Shown here: in pieces, positions 39,536 to 48,833 of the stretch
How positions within the stretch are numbered: position 1 is the first letter of the stretch
Layout of the letters: the number at the start of each line of letters is the position of its first letter
Source of the DNA: Flavobacterium tagetis
GTDB taxonomy: Bacteria > Bacteroidota > Bacteroidia > Flavobacteriales > Flavobacteriaceae
Reading direction: 5' to 3'
Length of the DNA: 64,000 nucleotides
Assembly: GCF_016735615.1 (NCBI RefSeq)
Contig: NZ_JAERSF010000003.1
Span: 744,001 to 808,000, forward strand
Position numbers and translations under genes: made by a program
Notes under the pieces: model-generated
Databases searched by the model: none
What the model saw: the letters and a program-made list of their open reading frames with translations, nothing else
Told to the model about the DNA's origin: nothing

Positions 39536-41401
39536 ATGATTGCTTTCCAAAACATAAAAACCAACATCATCACAACAGCTACAATTCTTCTAGCTTGTAC
39601 CGCTGTAAATGCACAAAACGACACGGTGCGTTATGTTGGCAAAACACTTTCAAACATCGATTATCATCACGGACAGTTGAGTCCAGCGGTTGGAGTTCAC
39701 GCCACACAAATCATGCGTGCCAGCCGTGAACATCCTGAAAAAGCAGATGGTTTTGGCTGGACATACAACCACCAGCCGATGATGGCGTATTGGAACAATA
39801 CCTTTTATCTGCATTATTTAAGCGATCCTTCGGGCGAACATATTCCGCCAAGCCAAACTTTATTAATGACTTCTAAAGACGGCGTAACGTGGACTAAACC
39901 AGAAGTGATTTTTCCAATTTATAGAATTCCTGACGGATGGAAGAAAGAAGGAGTTGAAGGCGTTGCCAAAAATCTGGATGCAATTATGCATCAGAGAATG
40001 GGTTTTTACACATCAAAGGACAACCGACTTTTTGCTTTAGCGTATTACGGAATTGCAATGGATGAAAAAGATGATCCGAATGATGGAAAAGGAATTGGAC
40101 GTGTGATTCGTGAAATAAAAAAAGACGGAAGTTTCGGCGAAATCTATTTCATCAGATACAATAGAACTTGGGATAAATCGAAATCGAAATTTCCATTTTA
40201 TACAGCATCAAAAGACAAAGGTTTAAAGAAAGCCTGCGAAGAAATTTTATCAGAGCCATTAATTTTACAGCAATGGGTAGAAGAAGCTGATCGTGATGAT
40301 GAGTTGATTCCGTTACAGAAACCATACAAAGCGTTTAGTTATTACCATTTACCAAACGGAAATGTAGTGGGTTTATGGAAACATGCTTTAACATCTATCA
40401 GTAGAGACGGAGGAAAATCTTGGGATTATATGCCGTTAAGAGCGCCGGGATTTGTAAACAGCAATGCTAAAATCTGGGGACAAAAAACGTCAGACAATCG
40501 TTATGCAACACTTTATAATCCGTCAGAATATCGCTGGCCTTTGGCTATTTCAACAAGTGACGACGGTTTAAATTATAAAGATTTATTGTTGGTTCACGGA
40601 GAAGTAAGTCCGATGCGTTATGGTGGGAACTACAAATCAGCAGGTCCGCAATATGTGCGTGGAATCACAGAGAAAAATGGAACTCCGTCAGACGGAAAAA
40701 TCTGGGTAGGTTACAGTATGAACAAAGAAGATATTTGGGTAGCATCGATTCCAGTTCCCGTTACTTCGGTAGTAACAGAAAATGTAAATGATGTTTTCAA
40801 TAATCTTCCAGACGGACAAGAATTAAAGCTATGGAATACTTACGATCTTTCTTGGGCATCAACAAAAATCGAAAAGAAAGCTGATGGCAAAAAATGGCTG
40901 ACTTTAAGAGATCAGGATTATTTTGACTATTCACGTGCTGAAAGAGTTATTCCTTTTGCTTCAAAAATGGAAGCTGTTTTCACAGTAAAACCAGAGCAAA
41001 ATAATCACGGATTATTGCAGATTGAATTTCAAAATAAACAAGGTTTACCATCGGTAAGATTGATTTTTGATTCGGATGGAGAATTAAAGGTAAAAAATGG
41101 TGCGCGTTTGAGTTCGGTTACAAAATACGAAGCAAACAAAGCATATACAATCACTGTTAAATTAGATGCTAAAAACCGTCAATACACTATAAAAGTAAAC
41201 GATGGAAAAGAATCAACAAAGATATTTTATGCGCCAACAGACGGTTTCGAGCGAATTATGTTCCGCACAGGAGAGCAAAGACATTCGCCAGATCCAGATA
41301 CAGCGCCAGACACAGATGATTACGACGACCTGCCTCAAACGGGAAAATTAATCCCAGAAGCAGTATTCAATATCGAATCTTTGGTAACTAAAAAATTATA
41401 A
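39536..41401 (+). CDS. secreted sialidase-like beta-propeller with C-terminal lectin-like domain
   Basis: A 621-residue protein; signal peptide ends near TAVNAQ (about residue 27). Residues about 30-410 form a propeller of six or seven blades with BNR-like turns (TSKDGVTWTKP, ISRDGGKSWDYM, STSDDGLNYKDL). Residues about 425-615 look like a concanavalin/laminin-G-like jelly roll (WLTLRDQDYFDYSRAERVI, ITVKLDAKNRQYTIKVNDG). The conserved His/Tyr-rich start (YHHGQLSPAVGVHATQIMR) is unusual for sialidases and may build the active site. No family can be named; propeller enzymes on pectin include GH145, GH143 and several lyases. An exo-enzyme or lyase is inferred from context. Confidence 0.55.
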   Translation: MIAFQNIKTNIITTATILLACTAVNAQNDTVRYVGKTLSNIDYHHGQLSPAVGVHATQIMRASREHPEKADGFGWTYNHQPMMAYWNNTFYLHYLSDPSGEHIPPSQTLLMTSKDGVTWTKPEVIFPIYRIPDGWKKEGVEGVAKNLDAIMHQRMGFYTSKDNRLFALAYYGIAMDEKDDPNDGKGIGRVIREIKKDGSFGEIYFIRYNRTWDKSKSKFPFYTASKDKGLKKACEEILSEPLILQQWVEEADRDDELIPLQKPYKAFSYYHLPNGNVVGLWKHALTSISRDGGKSWDYMPLRAPGFVNSNAKIWGQKTSDNRYATLYNPSEYRWPLAISTSDDGLNYKDLLLVHGEVSPMRYGGNYKSAGPQYVRGITEKNGTPSDGKIWVGYSMNKEDIWVASIPVPVTSVVTENVNDVFNNLPDGQELKLWNTYDLSWASTKIEKKADGKKWLTLRDQDYFDYSRAERVIPFASKMEAVFTVKPEQNNHGLLQIEFQNKQGLPSVRLIFDSDGELKVKNGARLSSVTKYEANKAYTITVKLDAKNRQYTIKVNDGKESTKIFYAPTDGFERIMFRTGEQRHSPDPDTAPDTDDYDDLPQTGKLIPEAVFNIESLVTKKL

Positions 41402-41409
41402 TGATTTTT

Positions 41410-41567
41410 ACCATTAAGAGATTAAGAAAATTAAGCAGGATGTTTAATTAGACTTATCTTGAGAGCATAAAGTTTTGAGAACGAAAAATGAACGTAACTG
41501 AATGCTTAATGAACTTAAGACAAAGGTTCCATCTAGTGAGCTTAATTGACTTAATATCTTAATGGTT
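41410..41567. repeat. palindrome family E (ACCATTAAGAGATTAAG)
   Basis: ACCATTAAGAGATTAAG at 41410 and CTTAATATCTTAATGGT ending near 41567; same family as 55796-55931. The ATG assigned to the next gene lies in the right arm (CTTAATGGTTC). Confidence 0.85.
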
Positions 41568-44366
41568 CAATTAAAAATTTACAAAGTGAATATTTCAAAA
41601 TCAATATTATCCTTTATTTTTCTTTTTTTCTTTTTCATTTTAAATGGACAAATTTTGCCTGTACGCTTAACGACGGAAATGGCTGAAAATCCATTAGCAG
41701 TAGTTCAGAATCAACCAAAATTGAGCTGGCAATTGATTTCAAAAGAATCCGATGCCTCACAAGTCGCTTATTTGATTTTAGTAGCTTCTTCGGAAGAAAA
41801 ACTAAAAATGGATGATGGGGATGTTTGGAACAGTGGAAGAGCTAATACAGATAAAAACCTGCATATCGTTTATAATGGAAAACCATTAAAAAGCGAAACC
41901 AAATATTTTTGGAAAGTTAAAGTTTGGAATCAGGTTGGAAAAGTTTCAAAATGGAGTAAAACAGCTACTTTTAGAACAGCTTCATTAGAATCAGATTTAA
42001 ATCCAATTTGGATTGGAGCAATCACAAAGGCTGATAGTCATTTGCCAGAAGGAAGAAATTATCATACAGCGACTTTTAACAGAGAAAAAAAGAATTCGTT
42101 TATCAATGCTTCCGATTCATTGTCACGCAGAAGTATAATGTTGCGTAAACCTTTCGAAGTTGAAAAAGCAGTCAAAGAAGCCGTCGTTTACATTTCAGGT
42201 TTAGGCCATTACGAATTGACTATCAACGGAAAAAAAGTGGGTAACAGCCAATTTGCACCTCTGTGGACAGATTATGATAAAACAGTCAATTATAATGTTT
42301 ACGAGTTAAGTGCAAAAGATTTTCAAAAAGGTGATAACGTAATTGGCGTTCTTTTAGGAAACGGAATGTACAACACGCTTGCCGAAAGATATACCAAATT
42401 CTTCGTAAGTTTTGGTCCGCCGACTTTATTCTTCAAAATGAAAATCAAGTATAATGACGGTTCAGAAGAAATTATAAAATCAGATAGAACTTGGAAATAC
42501 AGCAAAAGTCCGATTACGTATAACAGTATTTTTGGAGGAGAAGATTACAATGCCAATTTAGAGCAAAAAGGTTGGGATCGTAAAGGTTTCAAAGATAGAG
42601 ATTGGAAAAAAGTAGTGATTCAGGAAGCGCCAAAAGGAGTTTTGAGACCGCAGACCGCATCGCCAGTTACCATTCAGAAACAATACGAAGTTAAAACCGT
42701 AAAAGAACTGAAACCAAATTTCTATGTTTTTGATATGGGACAGAATCTTTCAGGATTTCCAACCATCAAAGTAAAAGGAAAAAGAGGACAAACGATTCGT
42801 GTTTGGGTGGCTGAAGGTTTAAATGAAGAGGGCACAATAGCGCAGGGAAGATCAGGAAAACCATATTATTACGATTATACTTTAAAAGGCGATGGAGTGG
42901 AAGAATGGACGCCAAAATTCAGTTTCTACGGTTATCAGTATGTTCAGATTGAAAACATTAATTACAAAGAAGATAAAAATAAAGAGCTTCCAACTTTAGT
43001 TGATTTAAAATCGAATTTTATTTACAATTCGGCTGGAGAAGCAGGAAGTTTTGCTTGCTCGAATGAGATTTTCAATAAAACACACGAATTGATAAATAAT
43101 TCGATTAAAAGTAATTTCCAAAGTGTTTTTACCGATTGTCCGCAACGTGAAAAATTAGGTTGGTTAGAAGAAATTCAGTTAAATGGCCCAGGTTTAATGT
43201 TCAATTATAATCTTCAGAATTTCCTTCCCGCAACCATGCAGAATATTTCTGATTCACAACGTGATAACGGTTTAATTCCGACAATTGTTCCTGAATATGT
43301 AATCTTTGGTGGCGATTTTACCGATTCTCCAGAATGGGGAGTTACAGGCGTAATTCTGCCTTGGATGTATTATGAATATTACGGAGACGCTTCATTGTTA
43401 GAGAAATATTTTCCTGTAATGAAGAATTATGTAGATTATTTAGGAACAAAAGCAACAAACCATATCGTTTCACACGGATTAGGCGATTGGTACGATTACG
43501 GAACGCATCCAGCAGGATATTCTAAAAATAGTCCGATTGCACTTTCTGCGACTTCTCATTACTATTATGGCGCTTATTTAGTGGCAAAAGCATCAAAATT
43601 ATTAGGAAAAACGGAAGATTTCGAGAAATATAATACGTTGGCTTCTGAGATTAAAACGGCTTTCAATAAGGAGTTTTTCAACGAAGAAACCAAACAATAC
43701 GGAACAAACAGCCAGTTTAGCAATGCCGTTCCGATTTTTATGGATATTGTGGAGCCTCAGTATAAAGAAGTTGTAATGCAGAATTTATTAGCAGATATCA
43801 AAGAAAAAGGAGATCGTTTGACAACGGGAGATGTCGGAAATCGTTACTTATTTCAGACTTTGGCAAGAAATGGCGAAAACGAAACCATGTACAGAATGCA
43901 CAATCATTACGATGCGCCGGGTTATGGTTTTCAGATTAAATTTGGTTTGACCACTTTAACAGAGCAATGGGATCCGAGAAAAGGAAATTCGTGGAATCAC
44001 TTTATGTTAGGGCAAATCGAAGAATGGTTTTACCAAAGTTTAGCTGGAATTATGTCCGATCCTGAGAAACCAGGATTCAAACATTTCTTTATTCAGCCAG
44101 AAGTAGTTGGCGATATGACTTTCGCGAAAGCGGACTATCAATCGGTTTACGGAAAAATTGCTTCTTCTTGGGAAAAGAAAGACGGCAAATTTATTTTGAC
44201 AGTTCAGATTCCGGTAAATACAACTGCGACAGTAAAATTACCCGTTGCTAAAAATTCAGAAATAAAAATGGATGGCAAGAGATTTAAGACAGGTTTTGAT
44301 GAAAAGGCACAAAAGCCTGTTTTGGAATTAGGATCAGGAATTTATACAATTGAATGCACAATATAA
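41562..44366 (+). CDS. GH78 alpha-L-rhamnosidase
   Basis: A 934-residue secreted protein with complete GH78 architecture: fibronectin-III-like domain (about 30-140, TKYFWKVKVWNQVGKVSKWS), galactose-binding-like domains N and D (about 190-470, including GMYNTLAERYTKF), (alpha/alpha)6 catalytic barrel (about 480-840) and C-terminal beta-sandwich. Catalytic signatures are Asp525 to Glu530 in TDCPQREKLGW and Glu801 in LTEQWDP. The ATG at 41562 sits in the arm of a palindromic repeat; a GTG at 41586 (NISKSILSF) would give an equally good signal peptide, so the true start is uncertain. It removes alpha-L-rhamnose from RG-I or RG-II fragments. Confidence 0.93.
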   Translation: MVQLKIYKVNISKSILSFIFLFFFFILNGQILPVRLTTEMAENPLAVVQNQPKLSWQLISKESDASQVAYLILVASSEEKLKMDDGDVWNSGRANTDKNLHIVYNGKPLKSETKYFWKVKVWNQVGKVSKWSKTATFRTASLESDLNPIWIGAITKADSHLPEGRNYHTATFNREKKNSFINASDSLSRRSIMLRKPFEVEKAVKEAVVYISGLGHYELTINGKKVGNSQFAPLWTDYDKTVNYNVYELSAKDFQKGDNVIGVLLGNGMYNTLAERYTKFFVSFGPPTLFFKMKIKYNDGSEEIIKSDRTWKYSKSPITYNSIFGGEDYNANLEQKGWDRKGFKDRDWKKVVIQEAPKGVLRPQTASPVTIQKQYEVKTVKELKPNFYVFDMGQNLSGFPTIKVKGKRGQTIRVWVAEGLNEEGTIAQGRSGKPYYYDYTLKGDGVEEWTPKFSFYGYQYVQIENINYKEDKNKELPTLVDLKSNFIYNSAGEAGSFACSNEIFNKTHELINNSIKSNFQSVFTDCPQREKLGWLEEIQLNGPGLMFNYNLQNFLPATMQNISDSQRDNGLIPTIVPEYVIFGGDFTDSPEWGVTGVILPWMYYEYYGDASLLEKYFPVMKNYVDYLGTKATNHIVSHGLGDWYDYGTHPAGYSKNSPIALSATSHYYYGAYLVAKASKLLGKTEDFEKYNTLASEIKTAFNKEFFNEETKQYGTNSQFSNAVPIFMDIVEPQYKEVVMQNLLADIKEKGDRLTTGDVGNRYLFQTLARNGENETMYRMHNHYDAPGYGFQIKFGLTTLTEQWDPRKGNSWNHFMLGQIEEWFYQSLAGIMSDPEKPGFKHFFIQPEVVGDMTFAKADYQSVYGKIASSWEKKDGKFILTVQIPVNTTATVKLPVAKNSEIKMDGKRFKTGFDEKAQKPVLELGSGIYTIECTI

Positions 44367-44373
44367 TGGAACG

Positions 44374-44645
44374 CGGATGACACGGGTTTACTTCGTAAAG
44401 ACGCGGATTTAAATGGATTTTTTCTTTTATTTTAAAATGTAAAAATTGAATTGCCTCCAGTTTTAACTGGAGGTTTAAGAAAACAGGAGAAGTTACAGGG
44501 CTTTAGCCAAACGGATGAGTTAGGCTAAAGCCAATTTACGAATCAAAAATATTTTCCTCCAGCTAAAGCAGGAGGCAATTAAAAAGAATAAAAAAAATCC
44601 GTTTAAATCAGCGTTTTCGCGATAGCGAATCCGTTTCATCAGCGT
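44374..44645. repeat. 300-base gap filled by three nested palindromes
   Basis: Outer layer: ACGCGGAT...GCGGATTTAAATGGATTTTT on the left and AAAAATCCGTTTAAATCAGCG...AATCCG on the right. Middle layer: AATTGCCTCCAG (44449-44460) and AGGAGGCAATT (44570-44580). Inner layer: CTTTAGCC (44501-44508) and GGCTAAAG (44523-44530). No coding potential is seen. This reads like successive insertion of elements into one another. Confidence 0.88.
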
Positions 44646-44667
44646 ACCAACACACAACAATATTAAA

Positions 44668-46086
44668 ATGAAAAATTTAAAATACATCTTCTTAGTTTCC
44701 ATTTTTGCTTTGACATTTGCTAATGCGCAAAGCACTTCTGACACTAATTTTAGAAAGCCTGTATCAGAAACGCTTAAAAAAATCGAAACGATTTTTAACG
44801 TCACAATCAACGATGACAGAGGTTTATTAAAAGGAAAAGAACTGGATTATGCCGATTGGAGAATTGAACCTGGAAATTTAGCGCTTTCGCTGACTAATAT
44901 TTTAGCGCCGTTTGAATTGATGTATTTTAAACAACCCGATGGAACCTACATCATACGCAAGTATGAAAACCATAAAGTTTCGGTAGATAAAGGAAAAGAA
45001 CGTTTGTTTTACTTAGAAAGCCTTTACTCGACGAAAGAACAATGGGAGAAACGCAAAACGGAGTTAAAAGCTTGTATGATTGAATCATTTGGTTTGGATA
45101 AGGCGCCCCCTACGCCAAAATCTAAACCACTTTTAACTCCAAAAAGAATTTATAAAGATTACAGTGTCGAAAATATTGCTTTAGAAATTTTGCCTGGTGT
45201 TTATGTAACAGGATCGATTTACAAACCATATCCGTTAAATAAAAAAGCAGCAGTTATTTTAACTCCTGACGGACATTTTGGCGACGGAAGATATAGAAAA
45301 GACGAGCAGTACCGTTGTGCCATGATGGCAAAAATGGGAGCAATTGTGGTAGGTTACGATTTATTTGCTTGGGGAGAATCGTTACTACAATTTCCAGAAG
45401 AAACGCATAGAAACAGCATTGCATCGACGGTTCAGGTTTTAACTGGAATTCGTTTCTTGGATTATTTGGCAACGGTTAAAAATGCTGATATGACAAGAGT
45501 TGGTGTTACTGGAGGTTCTGGCGGAGGATCACATACGATGTTTTTAGCCGCAATTGATGACAGAGTAAAAGTTTCTGCCCCGGTTGTGATGGTTTCTTCT
45601 CATTTCTCAGGCGGTTGTCCATGCGAAAGTGGTCGCGGAATTCACTTATGTGGAAACGGAACAAACAATGCCGAAATCTCGGCTATGATGGCACCAAAAC
45701 CGCAATTGATTGTTTCTGACGGAAAAGACTGGACATTGGCAGTTCCGGAATTGGAATTTCCTTTTATCCAAAGAACATATGAATTGTACGGAAAGAAAGA
45801 TTTAGTCGAAAATGCACATTTTGCAAAAGAAGGACACGATTTCGGAATCTCGAAACGTATGGCTTTGTATCCGTTTATGGCGAAATATTTAAATTTAGAT
45901 TTGAATAAAGTGAAGAACGATAAAGGCGAAATCGACGAATCGACTTGTGTAATTGAACCAAAAGAAAAGTTGTTGGTTTTTGGAGATAAAGGAGAAAAAT
46001 TGCCTGTAAATGCTTTGAAAGACATCAACAAATTATATGAAATGTTCGGAGAAAAAAATATGAAAGTTTACGAGGTTAAGAAATAG
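44668..46086 (+). CDS. STN-domain/alpha-beta-hydrolase fusion, carbohydrate esterase candidate (CE19-like)
   Basis: A 472-residue secreted protein; signal peptide ends at FANAQ (residue 21). Residues about 28-98 (LKKIETIFNVTIN, LALSLTNILAPFELMYFKQPDGTYIIRK) look like an STN domain, otherwise found at the N-terminus of secretins and TonB receptors. Residues about 115-470 are an alpha/beta-hydrolase with nucleophile Ser284 in TGGSGGGS and His390 in EGHDFG; an acidic partner is likely near LIVSDGKDW. Related hydrolases in Bacteroides RG-II loci (BT1017, CE19) remove methyl esters from galacturonate in side chains, which is the best guess here. Acetylesterase activity is the main alternative. The stop codon TAG overlaps the first base of the following repeat arm. 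Confidence 0.75.
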   Translation: MKNLKYIFLVSIFALTFANAQSTSDTNFRKPVSETLKKIETIFNVTINDDRGLLKGKELDYADWRIEPGNLALSLTNILAPFELMYFKQPDGTYIIRKYENHKVSVDKGKERLFYLESLYSTKEQWEKRKTELKACMIESFGLDKAPPTPKSKPLLTPKRIYKDYSVENIALEILPGVYVTGSIYKPYPLNKKAAVILTPDGHFGDGRYRKDEQYRCAMMAKMGAIVVGYDLFAWGESLLQFPEETHRNSIASTVQVLTGIRFLDYLATVKNADMTRVGVTGGSGGGSHTMFLAAIDDRVKVSAPVVMVSSHFSGGCPCESGRGIHLCGNGTNNAEISAMMAPKPQLIVSDGKDWTLAVPELEFPFIQRTYELYGKKDLVENAHFAKEGHDFGISKRMALYPFMAKYLNLDLNKVKNDKGEIDESTCVIEPKEKLLVFGDKGEKLPVNALKDINKLYEMFGEKNMKVYEVKK

Positions 46087-46218
46087 CCACGAATTCACGA
46101 ATTATTTTTTATAAACGATACGTATTTTTTGTGTCAAATTGCTCGAATTAAGATTTTCGGTAAAAATTAGAGAAATAAAGCGCAAAGAACAATTAAGGAA
46201 AATTCGTGAATTCGTGGC
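46086..46218. repeat. palindrome family C, perfect 18-bp arms (GCCACGAATTCACGAATT)
   Basis: Arms 46086-46103 and 46201-46218, identical in sequence to those at 34887 and 35068. The left arm begins with the G of the preceding stop codon. An in-frame ATG at 46139 inside the element would add 32 codons to the next gene and was rejected. Confidence 0.95.
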
Positions 46219-46234
46219 GAAAAAAAAATATACT

Positions 46235-48685
46235 ATGAAGTTAAAAATTAAAATAACGGCAATCTGTTTTGGAATTTTTTCCTTGATTGCAAAAGCACAA
46301 AGTGACCTAAAACTTTGGTACGATAAACCCGCATCCATCTGGAACGAAGCTCTGCCTTTAGGCAACGGACGTTTGGGTGCAATGGTTTTTGGAGATCCGG
46401 CTGTAGAACGCTTACAATTGAACGAAGAAACGATTTGGGCAGGTTCTCCAAACAGCAATGCACATAATAAATCTATTAAAGCACTTCCAATTGTTCGTCA
46501 GTTAATTTTTGACGGAAAATTTGATGAAGCGCAGGATTTGGCAACGCAGGATATTATGTCGCAAACCAATGACGGTATGCCGTATCAGACTTTTGGAAGC
46601 GTTTATATTTCATTCAACGGACATCAAAAATATACCGATTATTACAGAGATTTAGACATTAGCAACGCTACAGCGAAAGTAAAATACAAAGTAAATGGTG
46701 TTGAATTTACAAGAGAGATTTTAACCGCGTTTTCAGATCAGGTAATTGTGGTGAAACTTAGTGCTAGTCAGCCGGGACAGATTACCTGTAATGTTTTCAT
46801 GAACAGTCCGATTGATAAAACGGTTGCTTCGACAGAAGGAAACCAGATTATCCTTTCGGGAGTTGGAACTAACTTTGAAGGTGTAAAAGGAAAAGTAAAG
46901 TTTCAAGGCCGATTAACCGCTAAAAACAAAGGTGGCGAAATCGATGCCAGCAACGGCGTTTTAAGTATCAACAAAGCCGATGAAGTGACTTTATACATTT
47001 CGATTGCAACGAATTTCAAAAACTATCAGGATATTTCGGGAGATGAAATTGGGAAAAGCAAAGACTATTTAGCGAAAGCGGAAACAAAAGATTTTGAAAC
47101 AATTAAGAAAGCCCACGTTGATTATTATCAAAAATTTTTCAACAGAGTTGCTTTAGATTTAGGTTCGAATGATTTGGTGAAGAAACCCACAAACGAAAGA
47201 ATTAGAGATTTTTCAAAACAATTCGATCCACAATTGGCTTCGTTGTATTTCCAATTCGGAAGATATCTTTTAATTTCAAGTTCACAGCCAGGCGGACAGC
47301 CAGCAAATCTGCAAGGAATTTGGAACGATATGGTTACTCCGCCTTGGGACAGTAAATACACCACAAACATCAATGCCGAAATGAATTACTGGCCGGCACA
47401 AGTAACCAATTTGCAGGAAATGCACGAACCTTTTGTACAAATGGCAAAAGAATTAAGCGTTACTGGAGCAGAAACGGCTAAAACGATGTACAATGCCAGC
47501 GGATGGGTTTTACATCACAACACTGATATCTGGCGCGTAACCGCTCCGGTAGATGCAGCAGCTTCGGGAATGTGGCCGACTGGCGGTGCATGGGTTTGTC
47601 AGGATTTATGGGAAAGATATTTATATACCGGCGATAAAAAGTATTTAGCAGAAATTTATCCAATTATGAAAGGCGCAGCCGATTTCTTTTTAGATTTTAT
47701 GGTTATAGATCCAAACACAAAATATTTAGTGGTTGTGCCGTCAAGTTCACCTGAAAATACACATGCAGGCGGAACTGGAAAAGCTACAATTGCATCGGGA
47801 ACAACAATGGATAATCAGTTGGTTTTTGATTTGTTTAGGCATGTTATCGAAGCTTCGGCATTGGTTTCTCCAGATGCATCTTATGTAAAAAAAGTAAGTG
47901 ATGCTTTGGCAAAAATGCCACCAATGAAAATTGGAAAACACAATCAGTTGCAGGAATGGCAGGACGATTGGGATAACCCAAAGGACAATCACAGACACGT
48001 TTCGCATTTGTACGGATTGTATCCGAGTAATCAGATTTCGGCAATTAAAACACCTGAATTATTTGAAGCGGCTAAACAATCTTTAATTTACAGAACAGAC
48101 GAATCTACTGGTTGGTCAATGGGTTGGAAAGTAAATTTATGGGCGAGATTATTAGACGGAAATCATGCTTATAAATTGATTCAGGATCAATTGCATTTGG
48201 TAACAGCGGATCAAAGAAAAGGAGGAGGAACGTACCCAAATATGTTAGATGCGCATCAGCCGTTTCAAATTGATGGAAATTTTGGATGCACAGCCGGTTT
48301 TGCCGAAATGCTGATGCAAAGTCAGGAAGATGCGATTCAGTTATTGCCTGCTTTACCAGCTGTCTGGAAAGACGGAAGCATAAAAGGTTTAGTGGCAAGA
48401 GGCGGTTTTGTAATCGATATGACTTGGAAAAACAATAAAGTTTCGACTTTAAAAATCTATTCGAAAATTGGTGGAAACTGTCGCTTAAAAGTTGAAAATA
48501 GTTTGAGTGGTTCTTCAATCAAAAAAGCAAAAGGGAAAAATACAAATCCTCTGTTTTATGATGTAGAAGTGAAGAAACCTATTATTTCTAAAGAAGCAAA
48601 ATTGCCTAAAGTACAATTGCCAAATTACAATATTTACGATGTGAATATGAAAGCGGGGCAGACTTATACTTTTACTGGGAATTAA
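46235..48685 (+). CDS. GH95 exo-alpha-L-fucosidase/L-galactosidase
   Basis: An 816-residue secreted protein; signal peptide MKLKIKITAICFGIFSLIAKAQ. The N-terminal beta-sandwich has the GH95 hallmark LGNGRLGAMVFG followed by LNEETIWAGSP; the barrel has Asn378 and Asn380 in TTNINAEMNYWP (counterparts of the Asn pair that activates water in BbAfcA), Glu507 in SSPENTHAG as probable acid, and Asp680 in FQIDGNFG. It hydrolyses terminal alpha-L-fucose or, as for BT1010 in RG-II chain A, alpha-L-galactose. Since the locus carries other RG-II family enzymes, L-galactose is a real option. The family call is firm; the sugar is not. Confidence 0.93.
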   Translation: MKLKIKITAICFGIFSLIAKAQSDLKLWYDKPASIWNEALPLGNGRLGAMVFGDPAVERLQLNEETIWAGSPNSNAHNKSIKALPIVRQLIFDGKFDEAQDLATQDIMSQTNDGMPYQTFGSVYISFNGHQKYTDYYRDLDISNATAKVKYKVNGVEFTREILTAFSDQVIVVKLSASQPGQITCNVFMNSPIDKTVASTEGNQIILSGVGTNFEGVKGKVKFQGRLTAKNKGGEIDASNGVLSINKADEVTLYISIATNFKNYQDISGDEIGKSKDYLAKAETKDFETIKKAHVDYYQKFFNRVALDLGSNDLVKKPTNERIRDFSKQFDPQLASLYFQFGRYLLISSSQPGGQPANLQGIWNDMVTPPWDSKYTTNINAEMNYWPAQVTNLQEMHEPFVQMAKELSVTGAETAKTMYNASGWVLHHNTDIWRVTAPVDAAASGMWPTGGAWVCQDLWERYLYTGDKKYLAEIYPIMKGAADFFLDFMVIDPNTKYLVVVPSSSPENTHAGGTGKATIASGTTMDNQLVFDLFRHVIEASALVSPDASYVKKVSDALAKMPPMKIGKHNQLQEWQDDWDNPKDNHRHVSHLYGLYPSNQISAIKTPELFEAAKQSLIYRTDESTGWSMGWKVNLWARLLDGNHAYKLIQDQLHLVTADQRKGGGTYPNMLDAHQPFQIDGNFGCTAGFAEMLMQSQEDAIQLLPALPAVWKDGSIKGLVARGGFVIDMTWKNNKVSTLKIYSKIGGNCRLKVENSLSGSSIKKAKGKNTNPLFYDVEVKKPIISKEAKLPKVQLPNYNIYDVNMKAGQTYTFTGN

Positions 48686-48700
48686 TATATTATAAGTCTA

Positions 48701-48809
48701 GTTTGTCATTTCGACGTAAGGAGAAATCACACAAGAAATTCCGCACAGAATGTCGCCAATCTTTGTCGAATCCCGCGTGTGATTTCTCCTTAGGTCGAAA
48801 TGACAAAAC
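48701..48809. repeat. intergenic palindrome family A with 32-33 base arms, near perfect
   Basis: GTTTGTCATTTCGACGTAAG... at 48701-48732 and its almost exact reverse complement at 48777-48809 (one or two mismatches, CCTTAGGTCG for CCTTACGTCG). The interior has CGCCAATCTTTGTCGA, as in other copies. Confidence 0.94.
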
Positions 48810-48833
48810 GAAAAGAATTAAAAAGAAAAACTA

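Noticed and set aside
46139-46234. N-terminal extension of the GH95 gene
   Set aside because: It lies wholly inside a family C palindrome; the ATG at 46235 gives a proper signal peptide.
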